DNA of 9,332 nucleotides, from assembly GCA_018334595.1 (NCBI GenBank), contig JAGXLQ010000042.1, forward strand, positions 1 to 9,332, read 5' to 3'. Of this stretch, positions 1-6,344 are shown piece after piece. Each line of letters starts with the position of its first letter. Within the stretch, counting starts at the first letter, position 1. The position numbers were made by a program, and so were the translations under genes. The notes under the pieces are model-generated. The model searched no databases. It was not told the origin of the DNA and was given only the letters and a program-made list of their open reading frames with translations. This DNA comes from Candidatus Bipolaricaulota bacterium. GTDB taxonomy: Bacteria > Bipolaricaulota > Bipolaricaulia > M55B111.

Positions 1-2
1 AC

Positions 3-1271
3 CTCGTCGCCGGACCCTTAGGAACGATCCTATCTTCATTCATTTCTTTAATTGGCCTTTTGGTAGCCATATATTCATTTGGCTACATCAAAGAAGGCCC
101 GACGGCCAGGTATTACACGTTATTCCTCCTCCTTCTGGTAGGTGCGACAGGAATCGTCCTAACGGGCGACGTCTTTAACCTGTTTGTCTTCTTCGAGATA
201 CTTTGCATATCCTCCTATTCCCTTGTTGCTTACCTGGGGGATAAATCGGGTGTTGAGGCCTCTTTCAAGTACCTGGTCCAGGGTTCAGTGGGATCAAGCT
301 TGCTCCTACTGGGGATAGGGTTTTTGTATGGACAGTACGGGACGCTCAACATGGGGGATCTCGCGGGAAGAATTGGGGGAGTCGGATCCCCGTCTGTTTT
401 TGTACCCATGATGCTTATGGTCACCGGCCTCGGCGTGGAAGCGGCAATATTCCCGTTAAACGCGTGGCTCCCTGATGCTCACTCGTCCGCGCCGTCGTCG
501 ATTAGTGCGGTGCTGTCGGGTATTGCTATCGGCGTGGGCCTCTATGCGGTAGCGCGAGTCATATTCACGGTATTTGGGGGGGCGGTAATCCTCCAAGCTC
601 TTGCCGTAATTGGCCTGATGACCCTTCTTATAGGTGAGCTATCTGCCTTCAGCCAGGACGATATCAAGAGGCTGCTGGCTTATTCCAGTATCGGTCAGAT
701 GGGGCTGATTGCCCTGGGGTTTGGAATTGCGACAGGTGAAGGGGTAAGCGGGGGATTATTTCAGCTTATCTCCCATGGCCTGTCCAAAGCTCTGTTGTTT
801 CTATCAGTGGGCTATATGATTTATCGGGTTGGTTCAAAGAGGATTTCCAGCCTGCGGGGTTCGTGGAAAAGAACGCCGGTGGCGGCCCTTGGGTTTGCAG
901 TTGGGGCGTTTTCGTTGATCGGGCTTCCCCCGTTCATAGGATTTCCCGGAAAATTCTTGATCGTCCGCGCCGCGCTCCTCAGAGGGGACCTTTTCTACAC
1001 GGTGCTGGTCGCTTTCCTCCTGTTTGCCACCCTCGTCGAGGCGGGATATTTTCTGAAAATTGTTCAGGTTATCTTTTTCACGGAGAGGGAGGGTTCCAGC
1101 CCGGGAAAGGAGATCGTCCCCGTCTCCGGACTGATTCCCATAGTTGTTCTGATGATTTTGATATTGCTCGTGGGTGTATATCCCGGCCTGATAACTGGCT
1201 TCGTCGATTCCGCAGCGGCTGAACTCACCGCACGAGCTGATTACTTCACAGTTGTAATGGGGGTTTCATGA
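3..1271 (+). CDS. mbxH: MrpD/MbxH-like antiporter subunit of an Mbx-type complex (5' partial)
   Basis: This is a polytopic membrane protein of the proton-conducting antiporter family (MrpD, NuoL/M/N, MbhH). The frame is open to the left edge, reading LVAGPLGTILSSFISLIG before the first possible internal start (TTG at 60), so the true start lies outside and the first helices are missing. About 420 residues are visible, almost all in hydrophobic segments. Family signatures are the helix with the buried glutamate (LFVFFEILCISSY), the WLPDAHSSAPSSISAVLSG block, the QDDIKRLLAYSSIGQMG block, and an ISHGLSKALLF helix that keeps its lysine. In the family these residues form an ion channel across the membrane. 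Two normally basic positions differ: the residue before AAIFPLNAW is Glu (438-440) and the one in the following helix is Gly (531-533). The gene is followed closely by a second antiporter-like gene, as in mbx operons. The family call is firm; the choice of mbxH over other MrpD relatives rests on gene order. Confidence 0.88.
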   Translation, partial: LVAGPLGTILSSFISLIGLLVAIYSFGYIKEGPTARYYTLFLLLLVGATGIVLTGDVFNLFVFFEILCISSYSLVAYLGDKSGVEASFKYLVQGSVGSSLLLLGIGFLYGQYGTLNMGDLAGRIGGVGSPSVFVPMMLMVTGLGVEAAIFPLNAWLPDAHSSAPSSISAVLSGIAIGVGLYAVARVIFTVFGGAVILQALAVIGLMTLLIGELSAFSQDDIKRLLAYSSIGQMGLIALGFGIATGEGVSGGLFQLISHGLSKALLFLSVGYMIYRVGSKRISSLRGSWKRTPVAALGFAVGAFSLIGLPPFIGFPGKFLIVRAALLRGDLFYTVLVAFLLFATLVEAGYFLKIVQVIFFTEREGSSPGKEIVPVSGLIPIVVLMILILLVGVYPGLITGFVDSAAAELTARADYFTVVMGVS

Positions 1272-1304
1272 TGAATCCCGTTGAACGGAGGAGAGGTTAA
1301 AGTT

Positions 1305-1310
1305 GGAGGC
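1305..1310 (+). promoter_or_regulatory. Ribosome binding site deciding the mbxH' start
   Basis: GGAGGC lies about 9 bases before ATG 1320. An in-frame TTG at 1281 would add 13 residues, but it has no Shine-Dalgarno sequence in front of it. The added stretch is also hydrophilic, ahead of what is otherwise an N-terminal membrane helix. I therefore prefer ATG 1320. Confidence 0.6.
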
Positions 1311-1319
1311 AATATCGTT

Positions 1320-3173
1320 ATGCTAGAGGCCGTATTGATCGTCGCTTTTGGTGGTGCGCTACTCACATATCTTGTAGGGAGGTGGTCCGCTAAGGGGAGA
1401 GACTACTTTGCCCTCGCCCTCTGGGTCGTTATCCTGGGCATGACCTCATATCTCCACCCCGGTAAACCGAGGGTTAGTACCTTCTATCCGGGTTTTCTTG
1501 GGAACGACCTCCAACTTCGGGTGACGTCGCTATCCTGGCTCTTTGCGATCATCGTTGCCTCGATCAGCGTCCTAGTAATCATATATTCCTTCCGCTATAT
1601 TAAAGGACACGAGAAGAGTAATCTCTACTATCTCCTGCTTCTACTCGTAAATGGAGGAATGCTGGGAGTTACTCTAAGTGGGGATTTCCTCTCATTTTAC
1701 GTCTTTTGGGAGATAGCCTCCTGGAGTACCTTTCTGTTGATATCGTTTAACCAGGGAAGGGCACTTGCGGCGGGCCTGCGGTACGTCGTGATGTCCGTAA
1801 TCGGCTCAGGGGCGATGTTGTTTGGGATGCTCTCCCTCTACAGCAGCTTTGGCACACTTGACCTGGCCGACCTATCGGAACACTTAGCCGGGGCGGGTGG
1901 CGAATATGTTCTGTTCATCTTTCTCCTGTTTCTCGTGAGCTTTGGGATAAAGAACGCGATCATTCCATTCCATACATGGCTTCCCCCGGCACACTCTGAA
2001 GCTCCAGCACCCTTTTCGGCAGTTCTCTCCGGAGTGCTAATAAAGATGGGGACTTACGGGATGTTGCTAATATTTTATCTCGTTGCGGGGGCCAAGATAT
2101 TCCTCGGTCTAGGGACGGGAATCTGGAGTTTTCACTCCATACTTTCCGGACTGGCGGCCGTAACGATTGTCTTGCCAAGTTTCGTAGCCATACTTCAGAA
2201 CGACGCGAAGAGGATGCTTGCCTGGTCAACGGTTGGTCAGGCCGGATATATAGTGTTGGGGATTTCGTTTGGAACCCGTCTCGCTGTTGCCGGAGGCATA
2301 TTTCATTTTCTGAATCATGCCCTGTTTAAGTCTTTACTGTTTATGTCGATTGGTGCCGTCGAGCGTAAGACCTCTACCCGAGACCTCAATGACCTCGGTG
2401 GATTGGTGAAGAGGACCCCTGTCTTATTTATCGCTACCCTTGTCGGTGTCGCCGGGTTGATTGGGGTACCCCTAACCAACGGTTTCTTTTCCAAGTGGAT
2501 GATATACAAGACGTTGATCCTCGACGGAAACCCGCTCCTTGCCTTTGCAGCTTTGATCGGCACCTGGGGGACAATTCTCTACTCTTACAAGTTGATACAC
2601 AACGTATTCTTCGGCCAATTGCCCGAAAAGTACAGAAAGGTTACCCGGTCCTCGTTTAGTACCTATGCCCCCATGGTCATATTAGCGGTGGCGATCATAT
2701 TCTTTGGGATCTTTCCGGGGTTCGTCCTCGGCGAGGTGAGCCACGTGACCACAACCCTGGGATTCCCTCCGTTGGACGTAGAACTATGGGGGTTGTCTTC
2801 TGATACTGGGATGGTAAATACGTTGAACCTCCTCGCTGCCTTTGTCATCGTCGCAGCGGTCGTCTGGTTTGTATTCAAATCCGGGGCGGAATCCCCGAAG
2901 GTCGCCCAGGATGATAGTTACACGGCGGGAGCTCCCGTTCCCGAGGGAAAGTTTACTTACACGGCTGATTTTTATGGCCCGCTGGAGAGGGTTATCAGCC
3001 CCTACTTAAAGGACAGGATAGACATTTTTTACGGGGGTTTGATTGACTTCACCGAGTTTCTCTCTGATACAGTCCGCAGGATGTATACGGGTTATGTGGG
3101 GACCTACGTGGCCTACATCTTAGCCCTGCTGGCCGTGGTACTCCTGGTTCAACTGGGGTGGAGCCCATGGTAG
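1320..3173 (+). CDS. mbxH': NuoL/HyfB-like second antiporter subunit of an Mbx-type complex
   Basis: This 617-residue multi-pass membrane protein is the second antiporter-like subunit, matching MbxH' by position and size. It keeps all the charged residues expected of an active ion channel: the buried Glu in FYVFWEIASW, Lys211 before NAIIPFHTWLPPAH, Lys242 in the GVLIKMGTYG helix, and the NHALFKSLLF helix. The C-terminal part, after about residue 530, leaves the core fold. A polar stretch (SYTAGAPVPEGKFTYTADFYGP) is followed by an amphipathic region and a last membrane helix (YVAYILALLAVVLLVQL), as in HyfB-type proteins. The start is set at ATG 1320; an upstream TTG at 1281 is possible. The stop overlaps the start of the next gene, suggesting translational coupling. 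Known relatives translocate Na+ or H+; which ion is used here cannot be read from the sequence. Confidence 0.9.
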   Translation: MLEAVLIVAFGGALLTYLVGRWSAKGRDYFALALWVVILGMTSYLHPGKPRVSTFYPGFLGNDLQLRVTSLSWLFAIIVASISVLVIIYSFRYIKGHEKSNLYYLLLLLVNGGMLGVTLSGDFLSFYVFWEIASWSTFLLISFNQGRALAAGLRYVVMSVIGSGAMLFGMLSLYSSFGTLDLADLSEHLAGAGGEYVLFIFLLFLVSFGIKNAIIPFHTWLPPAHSEAPAPFSAVLSGVLIKMGTYGMLLIFYLVAGAKIFLGLGTGIWSFHSILSGLAAVTIVLPSFVAILQNDAKRMLAWSTVGQAGYIVLGISFGTRLAVAGGIFHFLNHALFKSLLFMSIGAVERKTSTRDLNDLGGLVKRTPVLFIATLVGVAGLIGVPLTNGFFSKWMIYKTLILDGNPLLAFAALIGTWGTILYSYKLIHNVFFGQLPEKYRKVTRSSFSTYAPMVILAVAIIFFGIFPGFVLGEVSHVTTTLGFPPLDVELWGLSSDTGMVNTLNLLAAFVIVAAVVWFVFKSGAESPKVAQDDSYTAGAPVPEGKFTYTADFYGPLERVISPYLKDRIDIFYGGLIDFTEFLSDTVRRMYTGYVGTYVAYILALLAVVLLVQLGWSPW

Positions 3174-4108
3174 CCATGAAGGTCGCGGGATTAGTTTTCT
3201 CTCCGATTATTGCTGTCCTTACCGGTCTATTACTTACCGGAGCGTCCAGAAAGATGGTTGCAAGGGTAGAATGGCGTTACGGTCCCCCTCTTCTTCAGCC
3301 GTTTATCGATATGGTAAAGTTGTTCTTCCAGCGGGCTCCCTCTCACGGGGAGGTCTTCGACTACGGGCTAGTAATTTCCCTCTCCGGATCAATAGTCCTC
3401 CTCCTGTTCTTGCCAATTGGCCACCTCTGTCCGCTAGGTGGGGGAGGAGGTTTGTTAGTTATCATCTACCTCATGCTTATCCCCCCTCTCGGAATAGCAA
3501 CCTCCGGCGGGGAGGGGGCAAACCCTTACATCAGCATCGGCGTTTCCCGCAAGCTGATGCTGGGATTGGGTTACGAGGTCACCCTGATACTGGTTCTCCT
3601 GTCCGTGATGTCGGAATACAACACCATATCTATATTGAAGGTCGTTCAGGCGCAAAGTGAGTCCGGATGGTCTCTTTTCTCCTGGCCTCTGGTGATTCCT
3701 GGGATTGCCTATCTATTAATCATGCCGGCGATACTCGGGGTTAAGCCGTTTGACGTGGCCTCCGCCCCTCAGGAGATATCTTCGGGGTCGCATGCTGAAT
3801 ACGGGGGCAAGTACCTCGCCTTTGTCACCGTCGGGGGAGGGCTTTCCGAGTTTATCGGCGTTGCCCTCTTCGTAAACTTGTTTCTTGGAGGTCCGAGCCT
3901 CCCCGGGGCATTTACCCTCCCTGCCGGTGCGCTGGGGGTCTTCCTGGGTGTGATCTTGTTTCTGGTGAAGGTTGCCTTCGTATTTTCCCTTAACGTAATG
4001 GTGAGCGCGCTATTCCCCAGGTTGAGGGTAGAGGGGGCGGTTAAGTATCTGTGGGGTTGGCCGGCCCTTATCGGGCTTATAGGTACGATCGTCGTCTGGG
4101 CCCTGTGA
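3167..4108 (+). CDS. mbxM: NuoH/HyfC-like membrane subunit of an Mbx-type complex
   Basis: This protein of about 313 residues has roughly eight hydrophobic segments and belongs to the respiratory-chain NADH dehydrogenase subunit 1 family (NuoH, HyfC, MbhM). The family anchors the peripheral redox arm and couples it to the ion-pumping arm. Visible signatures are RVEWRYGPPLLQPFIDMVK near the N-terminus, the ISIGVSRKLMLGLGYE loop and the acidic loop KPFDVASAPQEISSG followed by HAEYGGKY. The acidic loop differs a little from the usual PFD-x-x-EAE pattern, but Asp and the second Glu are kept. Starts at GTG 3158, ATG 3167 and ATG 3176 are all possible. ATG 3167 overlaps the previous stop by 7 bases, while the GGTGGAG at 3157-3163 sits closer than usual to it and at better spacing from 3176. 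A run of five glycines near residue 95 lies at the start of a membrane helix. Confidence 0.9.
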   Translation: MVAMKVAGLVFSPIIAVLTGLLLTGASRKMVARVEWRYGPPLLQPFIDMVKLFFQRAPSHGEVFDYGLVISLSGSIVLLLFLPIGHLCPLGGGGGLLVIIYLMLIPPLGIATSGGEGANPYISIGVSRKLMLGLGYEVTLILVLLSVMSEYNTISILKVVQAQSESGWSLFSWPLVIPGIAYLLIMPAILGVKPFDVASAPQEISSGSHAEYGGKYLAFVTVGGGLSEFIGVALFVNLFLGGPSLPGAFTLPAGALGVFLGVILFLVKVAFVFSLNVMVSALFPRLRVEGAVKYLWGWPALIGLIGTIVVWAL

Positions 4109-4129
4109 GGTTTCTTTGAACTCTTTGAT

Positions 4130-4138
4130 GGAGGAGGG
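4130..4138 (+). promoter_or_regulatory. Strong ribosome binding site for mbxJ
   Basis: GGAGGAGGG lies 6 bases before ATG 4145, in the 36-base gap after mbxM. It is one of the strongest Shine-Dalgarno sites in the window and marks independent re-initiation at the first peripheral-arm gene. Confidence 0.65.
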
Positions 4139-4144
4139 TTAACT

Positions 4145-4705
4145 ATGGATAGGCGTCAACTTGTTAAATGGCTGAAAGAGCCGCTGAAGATGAGCAACAA
4201 GTATTCTCTTCACGTGGTATATTTTTGCACTGGTTGCGGAATTATTGAAATTCCACCATCCATTACCGCGCGTTGGGACGCGGAAAGGTTTGGCGTAAAG
4301 CCAGTTGCCACGCCCAGGCAGGCAAACCTATTCTTGATAACTGGATACGTCTCGCTCAAGACTCTAAAGCCGATAATTAGGACCTACGAGCAGATGCCTG
4401 AGCCGAAATATACCGTCGCCCTGGGCTCTTGTCCCATAGACGGTGGTATGTACTGGGATTCTTACAATACGATAAATCACCTGGACAAATACATTCCGAT
4501 TGATGGATACATTGCCGGGTGCATGCCCAGGCCGGAGGCGATATTCACGGGTATAACCCATCTCTGGACCTTAATTGACGAGGGTAAAGCCGATGGCTAC
4601 GAAAGATACCGTGAACGCTACCAGGAGTATCGGTCGAACCAGGAAAGACTTTACGGGCAACTGGAATGGCCGCCACTTTATACAGGGAGGGACGACGATG
4701 TCTAA
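4145..4705 (+). CDS. mbxJ: NuoB/hydrogenase-small-subunit-like Fe-S subunit
   Basis: This 186-residue soluble protein is homologous to NuoB and to the small subunits of group 4 [NiFe]-hydrogenases. It should carry the terminal [4Fe-4S] cluster next to the active-site subunit. Four cysteines fit the ligand pattern: Cys28 and Cys31 (CTGCG), Cys96 (ALGSCPIDGG) and Cys126 (GCMPRPEAI). The first pair is spaced CxxC, as in hydrogenases, rather than the adjacent CC of complex I. The position after Cys31 is Gly, where many hydrogenases have Asp. The C-terminal 45 residues are highly charged (YERYRERYQEYRSNQERLY) and probably form a surface helix. The stop overlaps the start of mbxK by 8 bases, so the two are likely translationally coupled. 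The family assignment is very secure. Confidence 0.93.
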   Translation: MDRRQLVKWLKEPLKMSNKYSLHVVYFCTGCGIIEIPPSITARWDAERFGVKPVATPRQANLFLITGYVSLKTLKPIIRTYEQMPEPKYTVALGSCPIDGGMYWDSYNTINHLDKYIPIDGYIAGCMPRPEAIFTGITHLWTLIDEGKADGYERYRERYQEYRSNQERLYGQLEWPPLYTGRDDDV

Positions 4706-5195
4706 GGTAGGGGAAGAGATAACCGCGCATTTTCCCGAGATTAATACCCACAGGATTGACGAGAAGAGGGTCGAGGTTAACACGGACAAGGGGTATCTGC
4801 TCTCATTGTTGAACTTCTTGAAGGACGGGGGTTACGATCACCTAGGGCTTATCTCCTGTGTGGATCGGATGGAGGACGGGGTGCTCCAGTTGGTTTACGT
4901 CCTCTCGAGGTATGCCCAAGACGAAAGCGTCCCGGGCCCCGATCCAACCCTCGTAGTCAAGATCCCTCTCTCTCGGGAAGAACCAACCATCGTCTCTTCC
5001 ATGGGAGTGTTCATAAACGCCGAGCCCTACGAACGAGAACTGTACGAGATGTTTGGGATTGATTTTACCGGCCATCCCAGGTTGGATCCTTTGTTTCTGG
5101 AAAGGGATTACGATATACCCCCGCTCAGGAAGGACTTTGACACGAGAAGATACGTAACAGAGGAATTCGAAACAATACCCCCCGTGGAGGATTGA
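4698..5195 (+). CDS. mbxK: NuoC-like 30-kDa-type subunit
   Basis: This 165-residue soluble protein belongs to the respiratory-chain 30-kDa subunit family (NuoC, HyfG N-terminal part, MbxK). It is a structural partner that packs against the NuoD-like subunit. The signature near the C-terminus is clear: EPYERELYEMFGIDFTGHP followed by LDPLFLERDYDIPPLRKDF. The start is ATG 4698, with GGGAGGG at 4685-4691 in front, inside the end of mbxJ. The open frame extends further upstream, but that extension overlaps mbxJ and has no family resemblance. No cofactor ligands are expected and none are seen. The stop lies 2 bases before the start of mbxL. Confidence 0.93.
   Translation: MSKVGEEITAHFPEINTHRIDEKRVEVNTDKGYLLSLLNFLKDGGYDHLGLISCVDRMEDGVLQLVYVLSRYAQDESVPGPDPTLVVKIPLSREEPTIVSSMGVFINAEPYERELYEMFGIDFTGHPRLDPLFLERDYDIPPLRKDFDTRRYVTEEFETIPPVED
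5184..5190 (+). promoter_or_regulatory. Ribosome binding site deciding the mbxL start
   Basis: GTGGAGG ends 7 bases before ATG 5198. The alternative TTG at 5192 is almost in contact with this site, so ATG 5198 is the better start. Confidence 0.6.
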
Positions 5196-5197
5196 AC

Positions 5198-6331
5198 ATG
5201 GAAATACTTAGACAGAGAGATACAGGCCCTACCACACGAGAACTTGAACTCTACTTTGGTCCCCAGCACCTGGGTATGGTGGGAAATTTTAGCATCACCC
5301 TGAACGTCAAAGGGGACAGGATCGTTAGCGCGGAGGCCAACCCTGGATACCTGCACCGGGGATTCGAGAAGCTCATGGAAGAACGCAACTGGATACAGAA
5401 CTTTCCTCTCGTCTGCCGGGTTAACGTGATAGAACCCGGATCGATGGAGATGGTTTACTCCATGGCGGTCGAGGATCTTGCGGGGATCGAGGTGCCCGAA
5501 AGAGGGGAGTATATCAGGTGCATTTACCTTGAGCTTTCCCGAGTGGCGTCTCACCTGTTCGGCCTCTGGGCTTACTCCAAGATGCTTGGGTTTGAGACCG
5601 TTGGTGGGTGGGCGATGTACCACCGCGATTTGATCCTCGACCTCTTCGAGGAACTTACCGGAGGAAGGGTATATAACATCTACATATGGCCGGGTGGAGT
5701 AAGGCGGGACCTGCCGGAGGGCTTTATAGGTAGGGTGAAGCGGACTCTCCACGAAATCGGGGGAAAGGTCCCTGATTACAACAAGACGTTCTTCGAAAAC
5801 CGGGTATTCCACGAAAGGGCCCGTGGTATTGGGGTTGTAGGTAAGGACGAGGCGAAGGAGATGGGGGGGACGGGCCAGGTACTTCGTGCTGCCGGACAGG
5901 AATACGACATTAGAAAGGTCGATCCCTATGGGGTTTACGACGAGGTCGATTGGGAAGTTCACACTAGAGAGGAGGGGGACGCGTACTCCCGGATAATGGT
6001 TATCCGGGACGAGATGATAGAAAGCGTGCACATGGTCTTTAAGCTCTTGAAGGATATCCCCGATGGGCCTGCATACAACAAGGTTCCGAACCCGTTTAAG
6101 TGGAGGATACCCGAGGGCGAGACCTACGTAAGGTTGGAATCCTCCCGGGGGGAGCTAGGGCTATACCTGCTGTCCGACGGGGGGCAAAGACCATACCGGG
6201 CCCATTTTAGGACCCCTTCCTATCCCCACGGGTTGACGGTGCTGGAGAAGGCACTAGACGGGGAAAGCATTTCGGACACGGGAAATATCATGATAAGTCT
6301 GTACGTTACTGCTCCAGAGATAGACCGATAG
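5198..6331 (+). CDS. mbxL: NuoD/hydrogenase-large-subunit homologue lacking the NiFe site
   Basis: This 377-residue protein is the catalytic-type large subunit of the peripheral arm (NuoD, MbhL, MbxL family). The conserved N-terminal parts are LYFGPQHLGMVG, GYLHRGFEKLMEERNW and the block from VEDLAGIEVPERGEYIR onward. In [NiFe]-hydrogenases this segment holds CGxC. Here it reads VCRVNV, so Cys73 is kept and the second ligand is Asn76. The C-terminal DPCxxC is also gone: aligning the final Arg places Thr371 and Glu374 at the two cysteine positions (TAPEIDR). The protein ends exactly there, without a cleavable maturation tail, much as complex I NuoD ends in DR. It should therefore not bind NiFe or make H2. 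In Pyrococcus the related complex is implicated in sulfur or polysulfide reduction; the acceptor here is unknown. The histidine of the NuoD HPSTHG motif that helps bind quinone is Val28. Confidence 0.92.
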   Translation: MEILRQRDTGPTTRELELYFGPQHLGMVGNFSITLNVKGDRIVSAEANPGYLHRGFEKLMEERNWIQNFPLVCRVNVIEPGSMEMVYSMAVEDLAGIEVPERGEYIRCIYLELSRVASHLFGLWAYSKMLGFETVGGWAMYHRDLILDLFEELTGGRVYNIYIWPGGVRRDLPEGFIGRVKRTLHEIGGKVPDYNKTFFENRVFHERARGIGVVGKDEAKEMGGTGQVLRAAGQEYDIRKVDPYGVYDEVDWEVHTREEGDAYSRIMVIRDEMIESVHMVFKLLKDIPDGPAYNKVPNPFKWRIPEGETYVRLESSRGELGLYLLSDGGQRPYRAHFRTPSYPHGLTVLEKALDGESISDTGNIMISLYVTAPEIDR

Positions 6332-6344
6332 GGGGGATGATCTC

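Noticed and set aside
1281..1319. Upstream TTG start giving 13 extra residues to mbxH'
   Set aside because: It has no ribosome site, whereas ATG 1320 has GGAGGC at suitable spacing and begins directly at the first membrane helix.
5108..6031. Long antisense open frame of about 307 codons opposite mbxL
   Set aside because: It mirrors a strongly conserved gene, shows no recognisable motifs and has no matching ribosome site. Biased codon use easily opens the opposite strand.
5198..6331. Annotation as an energy-converting [NiFe]-hydrogenase large subunit
   Set aside because: Three of the four NiFe cysteine ligands are replaced and there is no C-terminal maturation tail, so hydrogenase activity is not expected.
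1..6331. Annotation as ordinary respiratory complex I (nuo operon)
   Set aside because: Gene order (antiporters, H, B, C, D, I-fusion), the CxxC spacing in the NuoB-like subunit and the absence of NuoE/F/G in the window fit Mbx-type complexes better.
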